Assembly: GCA_963546395.1 (NCBI GenBank)
Contig: CAUUMS010000004.1
Location: forward strand, 62,001-126,000
DNA length: 64,000 nucleotides
Reading direction: 5' to 3'
Origin: Bacteroides_D sp963546395
GTDB lineage: Bacteria > Bacteroidota > Bacteroidia > Bacteroidales > CAJPTX01
The position numbers and the translations under genes were made by a program. Below the pieces are notes generated by a model, which had not been told where the DNA came from, did not search any database, and saw nothing but the letters and a program-made list of their open reading frames with translations. Each line of letters starts with the position of its first letter. Within the stretch, counting starts at the first letter, position 1. Positions 8,361-18,859 of this stretch are shown piece by piece.

Positions 8361-11300
8361 CTATTCTTTATCCTCTACCTTGCTCTGCTTCTTCTCGTGC
8401 TGCTCGGAGCGTGCTTTACGCAGCGCCTCGATGCGTGCCCGCACTTCGCTTTCCACTGCATCGGGGAGGCGTGAGACGCTGATATTGCTGAACTCGCGCA
8501 GACCCGTACCAGCAGGGATCAGGTGCCCACAAATGACATTTTCCTTCAGCCCCTCGAGCGGATCGACCTTTGCACGTATGGCAGCATCGTTGAGCACCTT
8601 GGTGGTTTCCTGGAAGGATGCCGCAGCCATGAAGCTATTCGTCTGCAAAGCAGCGCGGGTGATCCCCTGCAACACCTGTGCGGCCGTAGCAGGACGAGCA
8701 TCGCGCGCTTCCACTAGACGCAGGTCACGACGCTTGAGCGACGAATTCTCATCGCGCAGCTGTCTGGACGAGATGATCTGGCCAGCCTTGAAGTTCTCAG
8801 AATCGCCCGGCTCGGTGACAACCTTCTTATCGAAGATCTCATCGTTGCAATTGATGAACTCCCATTTGTCGACCACATCACGCTCGAGGAAGAGCGTATC
8901 GCCCGGATCCACAATCTCCACCTTGCGCATCATCTGACGTACGATGACCTCAAAGTGCTTGTTGTTGATCTTTACCCCCTGCGCCTTGTACACGTCTTGC
9001 ACCTCATTGACGATGTACTCCTGGACGCTGGTTGGGCCCTGAATGGCGAGGATATCGCTCGGGGTAATGGCCCCATCGGAGATGGGCATCCCAGCTCGAA
9101 TACTGTCCCCGTCCTGCACCAGGAGCTGGCGCGTGAGGTTGATGCTGTAAGTCTTCTTCTCCCCTAGGCGAGGATTGGTAATCGTGATCTCACGAGCCCC
9201 ACGCTTAACCTTGGGGTTAACCGACACGGTACCGTCGATCTCTGCAACCACTGCGGGGTTCGATGGGTTACGGGCCTCGAAGAGCTCGGTAACACGGGGT
9301 AGACCCCCCGTGATGTCACCGGCCGAGCTAACCTCACGGGGTACCTTGGCGAGCACCTGACCTGGCTTAAGGCTCTGCCCATCTTCAATGGCTAGGTGGG
9401 TTCCCACGAACAGGTCATACATGCGGAGAACTTCCCCCTCGGCATTGACCACCTCGACAACAGGGTTCAAATTCTTGTCCCTCGACTCTATGATGATCTT
9501 GTCCGTGTGATTGGTCTGCGGGTCGTACTCCTCACGGTAGGTGGTGTCACGGATAATCGACTTGAATCGTACCTTACCCGCAACCTCACAAATGATGACG
9601 CTGTTCCAGGCATCCCACTCGCAGATGAGAGTACCCACGTCAACGTGTGCCCCTTGCTTCACGTGCAGGTGTGCCCCGTAGGGTATGAGGTGCGTTTCGA
9701 GAACAATTCCAGTATTCTCCTCGATGAGGTGCATCTCCACCGAACGGCCAATCACGAGATCGTATTTACTGCTGGCCGAGTCGCCCAGGTCTTCGAGGAT
9801 GCGGAGATCCTCAAATTCAACACGTCCCGCATTGCGCACCTCAATCTTGGACTCGGCACGTGCCCCAGAGGCTGTACCACCCAAGTGGAACGTACGCAGG
9901 GTAAGCTGAGTACCAGGCTCGCCGATTGACTGCGAGGCGATGATACCTACAGCCTCGCCACGCTGCACCATGTGAGCTGTGGCCAGGTTACGGCCATAGC
10001 ATTTGGCACAGACACCCTTGCGCGATTCACAGGTGAGCACAGAGCGAATCTCAACCTGATTGATCTTCGCCTCCGTGATGCGCCGGCATATCTCCTCGTC
10101 CAATTCAGCCCCAGCAGGTGCAATTATTTCGCCGGTGCGCAGATCGATGATGTCATGGGTGCTCACGCGCCCAAGAAGCTTATCGGTAAACTCCTCGCGA
10201 GCTTTCTCCTCGGACTGGTCGTTGGATTTCTTGTAGCTCGTCATCAAGCCGCGGAGCGTGCCACAATCGTCCTCCGTCACGATCACATCCTGTGAGACGT
10301 CAACCAGCCGGCGCGTCAGATAACCAGCATCTGCCGTCTTAAGAGCGGTATCTGCAAGCCCCTTACGAGCCCCGTGGGTAGAGATGAAGTATTCGAGAAC
10401 CGAAAGCCCCTCCTTGAAGTTCGACAGAATAGGGTTCTCAATAATCTCATTTCCTGTGGAGCCCGACTTCTGGGGTTTCGCCATAAGACCACGGATACCG
10501 CAGAGCTGGCGGATCTGATCGGTAGATCCACGGGCCCCGGAGTCCAGCATCATATAGACGGAGTTGAACCCCTGATCGTCGCTCTCGAGACGACGCATGA
10601 GCGAGTTGGTGAGCTTGGCATTAACGTGTGTCCACACGTCTACCACCTGGTTGTAGCGCTCGTTGTTGGTGATCTCACCCATATTGTAGTGGGCAAAGAT
10701 CGCATCAACTTCCTCGTAGCCCTTCGCCACGATCTCCGACTTCTCCTCGGGGATGATCACGTCGTCCAGGTTGAAGGACAATCCACCCCTAAAGGCCATG
10801 CGGTACCCTAGATCCTTGATGTCATCGAGGAACTGGGCTGTCCGAGCTACACCGGTCTGCTTGAGCACCACACCGATAATGTCTCGCAGCGAACGCTTGG
10901 TGAGCAACCGATTGATGTAGCCCAGCTGCTCCGGCACATACTGGTTGAAGATGATACGTCCCACCGTCGTATCGATCATCTGCCCTTTAAAGCGCAACGT
11001 AACAGGCGCATGCAGATCGACGGCCCGCTCATTGTAGGCAATGATGGCCTCCTCGATACTGTAGAACTTCATGCCCTCACCCTTCACCCCTTTGCGCGGC
11101 TTGGTGATGTAGTACAGCCCTAGCACCATGTCCTGCGATGGAACCGTGATCGGCGCCCCGTTGGCAGGGTTCAAGATGTTGTGCGAGCCAAGCATCAGCA
11201 GCTGAGCTTCGAGTATAGCAGCATTGCCCAACGGGAGATGCACAGCCATCTGGTCACCATCAAAGTCGGCATTGAATGCCGTACAAGCCAACGGGTGAAG

Positions 11301-12671
11301 CTGAATGGCCTTCCCCTCTATGAGCTTGGGTTGGAACGCCTGGATACCAAGCCTGTGCAGCGTAGGGGCACGGTTGAGAAGCACGGGGTGACCCTTGAGG
11401 ACATTCTCAAGGATGTCCCAAATCATCGGGTCACGCTTATCGACGAACTTCTTAGCCGACTTCACCGTCTTGACAACACCCCGATCCATCAGCTTGCGGA
11501 TGATGAACGGCTTGTAGAGCTCAGCGGCCATATCCTTGGGCAGCCCGCACTCATGCAACTTCAACTCGGGGCCTACGACGATAACCGAACGCGCCGAGTA
11601 GTCAACACGCTTACCAAGCAAGTTCTGGCGGAAGCGTCCCCGCTTGCCCTTCAGGCTATCGCTGAGCGACTTGAGCGGCCGATTGCCATCGGTCTTGACT
11701 ACGTTCGATCGCCGTGTATTATCAAACAGCGAGTCGACGGCCTCCTGAAGCATGCGCTTCTCATTACGCAGGATGACCTCTGGGGCCTTGATCTCAAGGA
11801 GCTTCTTCAGACGATTATTGCGGATGATAACCCGACGGTACAGATCATTGAGATCCGACGTGGCAAAGCGTCCGCCATCGAGCGGCACCAGCGGACGCAG
11901 CTCGGGAGGAATAACCGGGATGATGCGCATGACCATCCACTCGGGCTTATTCTCACCCCGTGATTCACGGAAGGCCTCTACCACTTGCAGGCGCTTCAGC
12001 GCATCGTTCTTACGTTGTTGCGAACGCTCCGTCTCGGCGGCATGACGCAGGTTGTAGCTCAGCTCATCGAGGTCGAGATTAGCCAGGAGCATCTCGATGG
12101 CCAGTGCTCCCATAGCAGCCACGAACTTCGATGGATCCTGATCGTCCAGCTGCTGATTGCCCTTCGGTAGCTGCCCCAGAACGTCGTAATACTCCTCCTC
12201 GGTCAGCAGCTCCAGATACTCCCGACCCGAGACCCCCGGCTTTATCACCACGTACTTTTCATAGTAGATGATAGAGTCAAGCTTCTTGGTCGGCAGGCCT
12301 AGCAGGTGGCCAATCTTATTGGGTAGCGAGCGGAAATACCATATGTGCGCCACTGGCACCACGAGCTCAATGTGCCCCGTACGCTCACGGCGAACCTTCT
12401 TCTCCGTCACCTCCACGTTACAGCGGTCGCAGATGATCCCCTTGTAGCGCAACCGCTTGTATTTACCGCAATGGCACTCGTAATCTTTGACTGGGCCAAA
12501 TATATGCTCGCAAAAGAGCCCATCACGCTCGGGCTTATAGGTGCGGTAGTTGATCGTCTCAGGCTTCAGCACCTCACCGTACGAGCGCTCGCGAATCTGC
12601 TTAGGCGAGGCCAGCCCAATGGTTATCCGTGTGAACTGAGAACTGTCCCGCGTATCCTTGCGAAAACTCAT
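8361..12671 (-). CDS. rpoC: RpoC, RNA polymerase beta' subunit
   Basis: 1,436 aa, normal for Bacteroidetes beta'. The N-terminal zinc site is visible (Cys66, Cys68, Cys81, Cys84), as is the catalytic magnesium motif NADFDGDQ at 467-474. Further on, the second zinc-site region reads CESRKGVCAKCYGRNLA, and the bridge-helix/trigger-loop segment SIGEPGTQLTLRTFHLGG is intact. It starts 52 bp after rpoB and is followed by a terminator hairpin, which marks it as the last gene of the operon. Confidence 0.99.
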   Translation of the reverse strand: MSFRKDTRDSSQFTRITIGLASPKQIRERSYGEVLKPETINYRTYKPERDGLFCEHIFGPVKDYECHCGKYKRLRYKGIICDRCNVEVTEKKVRRERTGHIELVVPVAHIWYFRSLPNKIGHLLGLPTKKLDSIIYYEKYVVIKPGVSGREYLELLTEEEYYDVLGQLPKGNQQLDDQDPSKFVAAMGALAIEMLLANLDLDELSYNLRHAAETERSQQRKNDALKRLQVVEAFRESRGENKPEWMVMRIIPVIPPELRPLVPLDGGRFATSDLNDLYRRVIIRNNRLKKLLEIKAPEVILRNEKRMLQEAVDSLFDNTRRSNVVKTDGNRPLKSLSDSLKGKRGRFRQNLLGKRVDYSARSVIVVGPELKLHECGLPKDMAAELYKPFIIRKLMDRGVVKTVKSAKKFVDKRDPMIWDILENVLKGHPVLLNRAPTLHRLGIQAFQPKLIEGKAIQLHPLACTAFNADFDGDQMAVHLPLGNAAILEAQLLMLGSHNILNPANGAPITVPSQDMVLGLYYITKPRKGVKGEGMKFYSIEEAIIAYNERAVDLHAPVTLRFKGQMIDTTVGRIIFNQYVPEQLGYINRLLTKRSLRDIIGVVLKQTGVARTAQFLDDIKDLGYRMAFRGGLSFNLDDVIIPEEKSEIVAKGYEEVDAIFAHYNMGEITNNERYNQVVDVWTHVNAKLTNSLMRRLESDDQGFNSVYMMLDSGARGSTDQIRQLCGIRGLMAKPQKSGSTGNEIIENPILSNFKEGLSVLEYFISTHGARKGLADTALKTADAGYLTRRLVDVSQDVIVTEDDCGTLRGLMTSYKKSNDQSEEKAREEFTDKLLGRVSTHDIIDLRTGEIIAPAGAELDEEICRRITEAKINQVEIRSVLTCESRKGVCAKCYGRNLATAHMVQRGEAVGIIASQSIGEPGTQLTLRTFHLGGTASGARAESKIEVRNAGRVEFEDLRILEDLGDSASSKYDLVIGRSVEMHLIEENTGIVLETHLIPYGAHLHVKQGAHVDVGTLICEWDAWNSVIICEVAGKVRFKSIIRDTTYREEYDPQTNHTDKIIIESRDKNLNPVVEVVNAEGEVLRMYDLFVGTHLAIEDGQSLKPGQVLAKVPREVSSAGDITGGLPRVTELFEARNPSNPAVVAEIDGTVSVNPKVKRGAREITITNPRLGEKKTYSINLTRQLLVQDGDSIRAGMPISDGAITPSDILAIQGPTSVQEYIVNEVQDVYKAQGVKINNKHFEVIVRQMMRKVEIVDPGDTLFLERDVVDKWEFINCNDEIFDKKVVTEPGDSENFKAGQIISSRQLRDENSSLKRRDLRLVEARDARPATAAQVLQGITRAALQTNSFMAAASFQETTKVLNDAAIRAKVDPLEGLKENVICGHLIPAGTGLREFSNISVSRLPDAVESEVRARIEALRKARSEQHEKKQSKVEDKE

Positions 12672-12723
12672 ATCCGATATCCTCCTTCTGTCCCCCTACT
12701 GGTTAACAATTCACAGCCTCACA

Positions 12724-15700
12724 CTAATCAAACCGAACGCTAAGCCCGAGGCCTCGCAATTCGTGCAAGAGGACATTGAGCGACTCAGGGAGTCCCGGCG
12801 TGGGCATAAGATCCCCCTTCACAATCGCCTCGTACGTCTTCGAACGTCCTTCCACGTCATCGGACTTCACCGTCAGGATCTCCTGTAGGATATTGGCAGC
12901 CCCAAACGCTTCAAGGGCCCAGACTTCCATCTCCCCAAAACGCTGACCCCCGAACTGGGCCTTACCGCCGAGCGGCTGCTGCGTGATGAGCGAGTATGGG
13001 CCGATTGAACGGGCGTGCATCTTGTCATCAACCATGTGCCCAAGCTTGAGCATGTAAATCACGCCCACCGTAGCCGGCTGGTCGAATCGCTCGCCCGTGC
13101 CACCGTCGCACAGGTGTATCTTGCCGAAACGTGGCAAGCCTGCCTTGTCGGTGTACTCAGTGATGTCATCCAGCGTAGCCCCATCGAAAATAGGTGTCGC
13201 AAACTTCACGCCCAACTTCTGGCCAGCCCACCCCAGGACGCTCTCATAGATCTGCCCCAAGTTCATACGCGAGGGAACCCCCAGCGGGTTAAGCACGATG
13301 TCAACTGGCGTACCATCGGGCAAGAATGGCATATCCTCGTCTCGCACGATCTTCGCCACAATCCCCTTATTCCCGTGGCGCCCTGCCATCTTATCACCCA
13401 CACGGATCTTACGCTTCTTCGCCACGTACACCTTGGCGAGCTGCAAGATGCCCGAGGGTAGCTCAGCCCCAATCGTTATGGCGAACAGATCACGCTGACG
13501 CTTCGCATCGAGCATCTTGTACTGGCGACTGTAGTTGTACACCAGTGTCGCAATCATCTCGCACTTCTCCTTGTCGGCAATCCAGCGATGAGGATTAATG
13601 TCAAGATAGTCCTTCACCCCCTGAAGGGTCTTGAGGGTTATCTTCTGCCCCTTGGGTATCTGGACAACGCCGTTGTAATCCTCCACGCCTTGCGACGTGC
13701 GACCACTCACGAGCTCGAGCAGCTTCTCAATCAGCTTTTCACGTAGGGCCGTCTTGCCGTGGTTGAAGTCCTCTTCCACCCGTGCACTCCGCAACTTGAC
13801 ATCACCACGTATACGGTGAGGATCCTTGGCAGCACCGGAGAATAGCTTTTTATCAACCACCACCCCATACAGTGAGGGGGGTGCCTTCAGCGACGCATCC
13901 TTCACATCGCCCGCCTTGTCCCCGAAGATTGCTCGCAGTAGCTTCTCCTCGGGCGATGGATCCGACTCACCCTTCGGCGTGATCTTCCCGATCAGGATAT
14001 CGCCCGGCACCACTTTGGCCCCCAGGCGAATCATCCCGTTCTCGTCCAGATCCTTAGTAGCCTCTTCGCTCACATTGGGAATATCAGCCGTCAGCTCTTC
14101 CTGGCCACGCTTCGTATCACGCACCTCCAGGTAGTACTCGTCCACGTGCACCGACGTAAAGAAGTCCTCCCGCACGAGACGCTCGCTGATTACAATAGCA
14201 TCCTCAAAGTTGTAGCCCTTCCAAGGCATGAAAGCAACCTTAAGGTTACGTCCTAGCGCCAGATCCCCCTTGTCGGTGGCATAACCATCCGACATCAGAT
14301 CCCCCTTCTTCACACGTTGCCCCCTGCGCACCGTCGGGCGCAGGGTTAAGCTCGTGCTCTGGTTCGTCTTTAGGAACTTCGGCAGCTTGTACTCCTTCGT
14401 GTCAGGCTCAAAGCTGAGGAACGTCTCTTGCTCCGTGCGATCGTAACGAACAACGATGGAGTTGGCATCCACCGACACTACTTCCCCATCACCCTCGGCC
14501 ACCACCTGCACGCGGCTATCACGCACCACCATATCCTCTAGCCCCGTCCCCACAATGGGAGACTCCGGCGAGAGCAGCGGCACAGCCTGCCGCATCATGT
14601 TAGAGCCCATCAGAGCGCGGTTAGCATCGTCATTCTCCAGGAATGGGATGAGCGACGCTGCAATAGACGCAATCTGATTGGGTGCTACGTCCATCAGATT
14701 AACCTCGTCGGGCGAGGAGAGAGGGAAGTCCCCCTCATGGCGCGACTTCACCTTCGGATTCTGGAAGTGGTAATCATCCGTCAGCGGCGCATTAGCCTGG
14801 GCTATAATCTGATTCTCCTCCTCTTCCGCGGAGCAATACACCGTGCCCTCAGGGCTGAAATCAACCACCCCATCTTTCACCTTGCGGTAGGGGGTCTCGA
14901 TGAAGCCCAGCTGATTGATGCGGGCGTACACGCACAGGGACGAAATAAGACCGATATTCGGCCCTTCCGGCGTCTCAATCGGGCACAGGCGACCGTAGTG
15001 CGTGTAGTGCACGTCACGAACCTCAAAGCCCGCACGCTCGCGCGACAGACCACCAGGCCCGAGGGCTGAGAGCCTACGCTTATGCGTCATCTCCGCCAGC
15101 GGGTTCGTCTGATCCATGAACTGCGACAGCTGGTTCGTCCCGAAGAACGAATTGATGACCGCAGAGAGCGTCTTAGGATTGATCAGATCCGTGGGCGAGA
15201 ACACCTCATTGTCCCGCACATTCATCCGCTCCCGGATGGTGCGCGCCATGCGGAGCAGGCCCACGCTGAACTGGTTTGCCAGCTGCTCACCCACCGTGCG
15301 CACGCGACGATTGCTCAGGTGGTCGATATCATCCACATCGGCCTTGGAATTCCGCAGTTCGATCAGATACTTGATGATCTGGATGATATCCTCGTTGGTA
15401 AGAACACGCACATCCTCCCCAATGGAGAGGTTCAGCTTGCGGTTGATCTTGAAACGCCCCACATGCCCCAGGTCGTAGCGCTTCTCCGAGAAGAACAGCT
15501 TATCGATCACGTCGCGCGCCGTGGCATCATCCGGTGGCTCAGCATTGCGGAGCAGGCGGTAGATATACGTCACCGCATCCTTCGAGCTCACCGTGAGGTC
15601 TTTAGCCAGCGTATCGTAGATAATCCGGTACTCAGCCGTCTCGCTATCCTTCTGGAGCACAATCCGCCGTATACCCGACTCGAGGATCGTGTTGATGCTC

Positions 15701-16539
15701 TCATCATCCAGCACCACCCCACGATCCAGCAGCGGCTCATAGCGCGGCGTGGTGACTACCTCACCCGTCTCCTCATCGACAAAGTCCTCCGTCCACGTCT
15801 TCGACAGCTTACCCGCCAAGATGCGGCCCCGGTACTTCTCAATCGAGGAGGCATTCACTTCAACCTCTTCCGCGAGGTTGAAAATGTTAAGTATATCGTT
15901 GTCCGTGTCGTACCCGATAGCCCGCAGGAGGGTGGTAACCGGCAACTTTTTGCGCCTATCGATGTAGGCGTACATCACGTTGTTGATGTCCGTGGCGAAC
16001 TCTATCCACGACCCGCGAAATGGGATAATGCGAGCCGAGTAGAGCTTCGAGCCATTGTTATGCGTGCTCTGCGCAAAGAACACCCCCGGGGAACGGTGCA
16101 GCTGCGATACTACAACACGCTCCGCCCCGTTGATAACGAAGGTGCCCCTGGGTGTCATGTCGGGGATCGCGCCGAGGTACACATCCTGCACCTCCGTGTC
16201 GAAATCCTCGTGGTCGGCATCGTTGCACGAGAGGCGCAGCTTGGCCTTCAGGAGCACTGAATATGTCAGCCCCTGCTCAATGCACTCCTCGATGGTGTAC
16301 CGGGAAGGATCAATGAAGTAGTCTAGGAACTCGAGCGTGAAATTGTTACGCGTGTCCGAAATGGGGAAATTCTCCTCGAAGACCCGGTAAAGCCCCTCCT
16401 GCTTACGCTCCTCAGGCGTTGTCCAGAGGCTGAAGAAAGAGCGGAAGCTCTTGACCTGGATCTCCAAAAAGTCGGGATACTCAAACTGCGACTTCGCGCG
16501 GGCGAAGGATATTCTACCTTTTTTTGTCACCTGAGACAT
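12724..16539 (-). CDS. rpoB: RpoB, RNA polymerase beta subunit
   Basis: 1,271 aa from the ATG at 16539, which gives the N-terminus MSQVTKKGRISFARAK; the 29 extra codons upstream have no family character. The rifampicin region reads FFGTNQLSQFMDQTNP then HKRRLSALGPGGL, so the positions equivalent to E. coli Asp516, His526 and Ser531 are unchanged, predicting a rifampicin-sensitive enzyme. The C-terminal GGKAQFGGQRFGEMEVWALEA segment is intact. It forms the polymerase core with RpoC, encoded next. The rplL-rpoB spacer of 178 bp contains a hairpin that could modulate readthrough. Confidence 0.99.
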   Translation of the reverse strand: MSQVTKKGRISFARAKSQFEYPDFLEIQVKSFRSFFSLWTTPEERKQEGLYRVFEENFPISDTRNNFTLEFLDYFIDPSRYTIEECIEQGLTYSVLLKAKLRLSCNDADHEDFDTEVQDVYLGAIPDMTPRGTFVINGAERVVVSQLHRSPGVFFAQSTHNNGSKLYSARIIPFRGSWIEFATDINNVMYAYIDRRKKLPVTTLLRAIGYDTDNDILNIFNLAEEVEVNASSIEKYRGRILAGKLSKTWTEDFVDEETGEVVTTPRYEPLLDRGVVLDDESINTILESGIRRIVLQKDSETAEYRIIYDTLAKDLTVSSKDAVTYIYRLLRNAEPPDDATARDVIDKLFFSEKRYDLGHVGRFKINRKLNLSIGEDVRVLTNEDIIQIIKYLIELRNSKADVDDIDHLSNRRVRTVGEQLANQFSVGLLRMARTIRERMNVRDNEVFSPTDLINPKTLSAVINSFFGTNQLSQFMDQTNPLAEMTHKRRLSALGPGGLSRERAGFEVRDVHYTHYGRLCPIETPEGPNIGLISSLCVYARINQLGFIETPYRKVKDGVVDFSPEGTVYCSAEEEENQIIAQANAPLTDDYHFQNPKVKSRHEGDFPLSSPDEVNLMDVAPNQIASIAASLIPFLENDDANRALMGSNMMRQAVPLLSPESPIVGTGLEDMVVRDSRVQVVAEGDGEVVSVDANSIVVRYDRTEQETFLSFEPDTKEYKLPKFLKTNQSTSLTLRPTVRRGQRVKKGDLMSDGYATDKGDLALGRNLKVAFMPWKGYNFEDAIVISERLVREDFFTSVHVDEYYLEVRDTKRGQEELTADIPNVSEEATKDLDENGMIRLGAKVVPGDILIGKITPKGESDPSPEEKLLRAIFGDKAGDVKDASLKAPPSLYGVVVDKKLFSGAAKDPHRIRGDVKLRSARVEEDFNHGKTALREKLIEKLLELVSGRTSQGVEDYNGVVQIPKGQKITLKTLQGVKDYLDINPHRWIADKEKCEMIATLVYNYSRQYKMLDAKRQRDLFAITIGAELPSGILQLAKVYVAKKRKIRVGDKMAGRHGNKGIVAKIVRDEDMPFLPDGTPVDIVLNPLGVPSRMNLGQIYESVLGWAGQKLGVKFATPIFDGATLDDITEYTDKAGLPRFGKIHLCDGGTGERFDQPATVGVIYMLKLGHMVDDKMHARSIGPYSLITQQPLGGKAQFGGQRFGEMEVWALEAFGAANILQEILTVKSDDVEGRSKTYEAIVKGDLMPTPGLPESLNVLLHELRGLGLSVRFD

Positions 16540-16661
16540 CGGCGTTATCGGTTGAAGAGGGATAAGAGATGCATGCGAACCACGAACCTCACATATACAG
16601 AAATTTGCCATCGGGGCACAACGCACCCCAACGGCTCATCCCCGGCGAAGCGGATCCCACA

Positions 16662-16690
16662 GCCCCCATCCGCGCAAGGCGAATGGGGGC
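16662..16690 (-). promoter_or_regulatory. Hairpin in the rplL-rpoB spacer (possible attenuator or processing site)
   Basis: GCCCCCAT and ATGGGGGC pair as an 8-bp perfect stem with a 13-nt loop, between the rplL stop and the rpoB start. No U-run follows on the minus strand, so it is not a standard terminator. In E. coli the same spacer contains a partial attenuator and an RNase III site; a similar role here is only by analogy. Confidence 0.45.
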
Positions 16691-16717
16691 ATCATGGAAT
16701 CGTCGAAACACTCTAGC

Positions 16718-17092
16718 CTACTTAATCTCAACCTCAGCCCCAGCCTCTTCCAGCTGTGCCTTCAGCGACTCAGCCTCTTCCTTCGAGACACCCTCCTTCA
16801 ACGGCTTCGGAGCAGCATCTACCAACTCCTTCGCTTCCTTCAGACCCATCCCGGCCAAATCCTTCACCAGCTTAACCACCTGCAACTTGGCACCGCCAGC
16901 AGCCTTCAGGATCACATCGAACGAGGTCTTCTCCTCGGCGGCAGCAGCGCCACCAGCGGCAGGAGCGGCCACTGCAACAGCTGCAGCCGCAGGCTCGATA
17001 CCATATTCATCTTTCAGAATGGTGGCCAGTTCATTTGCCTCCTTTACAGTCAAGTTCACCAGCTCTTCTGCAAGCTTCTTCAGATCTGCCAT
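16718..17092 (-). CDS. rplL: Ribosomal protein bL12 (L7/L12)
   Basis: 124 aa. The N-terminal dimerisation region (MADLKKLAEELVNLTVKEA) is followed by the alanine-rich hinge (AAAAVAVAAPAAGG) and the conserved C-terminal factor-binding domain with LKAAGGAKLQVVKLVKDLAG. It forms the ribosomal stalk with L10 and recruits translational GTPases. It is 50 bp downstream of rplJ. Confidence 0.99.
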   Translation of the reverse strand: MADLKKLAEELVNLTVKEANELATILKDEYGIEPAAAAVAVAAPAAGGAAAAEEKTSFDVILKAAGGAKLQVVKLVKDLAGMGLKEAKELVDAAPKPLKEGVSKEEAESLKAQLEEAGAEVEIK

Positions 17093-17142
17093 CTCAGTTT
17101 CCCGTTAAAAATTCAAATCCAATGGTTATTGTTCGACCCCCT

Positions 17143-17667
17143 CTAGGCTCCTCTCTCACTCAGAGCCTTCACCAAACCAGATACAACGCTGCCACCCGAC
17201 TGCACCGCAGACACCACCGTCTTAATCGGCGACTGCAGTAGCTGCATGATATCGGCCACAATCTCATCGCGGCTCTTGAGCTGCGCCAACGCATCGAGCG
17301 ATCCCTCACCCAGGTAAACCGACTCCTCGGCGTAAGCCGCCTTCAGCACCGGCTTCTCATGGGTCTTGCGGAACTCCTTGATGATCTTCGCAGGCTCATT
17401 CGCCACATCCGTGAAGAACACCGCGCTCTCATTGCGCAGCAGCGGCTCAATCTCGCCCAGGCCGGCATGGCCTGCCTGCTCGAGCGCCTTGGCAAAGAGC
17501 GTGTTCTTAACCACCACCAGCTCCACCCCGCGCTCAAAGCACATCTTGCGGAGCTGGTGCGTATCACCCGCATTCAGCCCCCCGAGCTCCACCACGTAGA
17601 AGTGCGGATGGGCCGCCAGCCGAGCCATCAAACTCTCAACTACCTTCTGCTTCTCTTCTCTCGTCAT
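17143..17667 (-). CDS. rplJ: Ribosomal protein uL10
   Basis: 174 aa. The family pattern is clear: MTREEKQKVVESL at the N-terminus, then FYVVELGGLNAGDTHQLRK and VVVKNTLFAKAL, and a C-terminal helix that binds L12. It anchors the stalk to 23S rRNA. The gene begins 11 bp after rplA, which leaves no room for a long L10 leader such as that of E. coli. Confidence 0.98.
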   Translation of the reverse strand: MTREEKQKVVESLMARLAAHPHFYVVELGGLNAGDTHQLRKMCFERGVELVVVKNTLFAKALEQAGHAGLGEIEPLLRNESAVFFTDVANEPAKIIKEFRKTHEKPVLKAAYAEESVYLGEGSLDALAQLKSRDEIVADIMQLLQSPIKTVVSAVQSGGSVVSGLVKALSERGA

Positions 17668-17678
17668 GGCCCCCCACC

Positions 17679-18380
17679 TTAAGCATTAACATCGCGTACC
17701 GTCTGCAAATCGATGCAAACGCCCGGACTCATCGTACTCGACAGGAAGATGCTCCGCATGTACGTCCCCTTCAGCGACGAAGGCTTCAGGCGCACCACCG
17801 TCTGGATAAACTCGCGCGCATTCTCCACGAGCTGCTCCTCCGTGAAGGAGACACGCCCAATGGACACGTGCACAATCCCGAACTTATCCACGCGGAAATC
17901 GATCTTCCCCTGCTTCACCTCCGTGACCGCCTTCCCGATCTCAGCCGTTACCGTGCCGCTCTTGGGGTTGGGCATCAAGCCGCGCGGACCGAGGATACGA
18001 CCGATCTGACCGATCTTCCCCATGATCTGCGGCATCGTCACCACCACGTCGAAATCCGTCCAGCCGCCCTTGATCTTATCGATGTACTCGTCGAGGCCCA
18101 CGAAATCGGCCCCCGCATCCTTCGCCTCCTGCTCCTTCTCCGGGGTGCAAAGCACGAGCACGCGCACCGTCTTCCCCGTCCCGTGGGGCAGCGTCACCAC
18201 GCCGCGAACCATCTCGTTCGCCTTGCGCGGATCCACACCCAGGCGTACGTCAATATCCACCGAGGCGTCAAACTTCGTGTAAGTAATCTGCTTCACCAGG
18301 CTTGCCGCCTCGCTGAGCGAGTAGCTCCGATTGGCATCCACCTGGGCCAGGGCCGCCTTACGCTTCTTAGAGATCTTCAT
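17679..18380 (-). CDS. rplA: Ribosomal protein uL1
   Basis: 233 aa. The diagnostic L1 segments are present: SYSLSEAASLVKQITYTKFD, GTGKTVRVLVLC, and GPRGLMPNPKSGTVT. L1 forms the mobile arm at the E site. It begins 3 bp after the rplK stop, so translational coupling is likely. Confidence 0.99.
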   Translation of the reverse strand: MKISKKRKAALAQVDANRSYSLSEAASLVKQITYTKFDASVDIDVRLGVDPRKANEMVRGVVTLPHGTGKTVRVLVLCTPEKEQEAKDAGADFVGLDEYIDKIKGGWTDFDVVVTMPQIMGKIGQIGRILGPRGLMPNPKSGTVTAEIGKAVTEVKQGKIDFRVDKFGIVHVSIGRVSFTEEQLVENAREFIQTVVRLKPSSLKGTYMRSIFLSSTMSPGVCIDLQTVRDVNA

Positions 18381-18383
18381 GGC

Positions 18384-18836
18384 CTACTCTCCTTTCGCAT
18401 TCTCGGGAAACGCCCCCTTCACCGTGATGCCCATGCTACGCGCCGTGCCGGCCACCAGCCGCATGGCCGACTCGATGGTGAAGCAATTCAAATCGGGCAT
18501 CTTCTCCTGGGCGATGGCCCGGATGTCCTCCCACGTCAGGCTGCCGACCTTCCGCCGATTCGGCTCCGCGGAGCCCGACTTCAGCTTCAGCATCTCCTTC
18601 AGCTGCGCGGCAACCGGCGGAGTCTTAACGACGAACTCGAACGACTTATCACCGTACACGGTGATGACAACCGGAAGGAGCTTACCCGCCTGCGCCTGAG
18701 TCCGAGCATTGAACTGCTTGCAGAACTCCATAATGTTCACCCCCTTCGAGCCCAAAGCCGGCCCGACGGGAGGCGCAGGATTGGCCGCTCCCCCACGTAT
18801 CTGGAGCTTAATAAAGCCCACTACCTCTTTTGCCAT
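18384..18836 (-). CDS. rplK: Ribosomal protein uL11
   Basis: 150 aa. The proline-rich switch region NPAPPVGPALGSKGVNIMEFC near the N-terminus and the C-terminal rRNA-binding part with GTARSMGITV identify L11. It sits at the GTPase-associated centre. It lies 23 bp after nusG and directly before rplA. Confidence 0.99.
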   Translation of the reverse strand: MAKEVVGFIKLQIRGGAANPAPPVGPALGSKGVNIMEFCKQFNARTQAQAGKLLPVVITVYGDKSFEFVVKTPPVAAQLKEMLKLKSGSAEPNRRKVGSLTWEDIRAIAQEKMPDLNCFTIESAMRLVAGTARSMGITVKGAFPENAKGE

Positions 18837-18859
18837 TTCATGTAGTTATTTTTACGACC

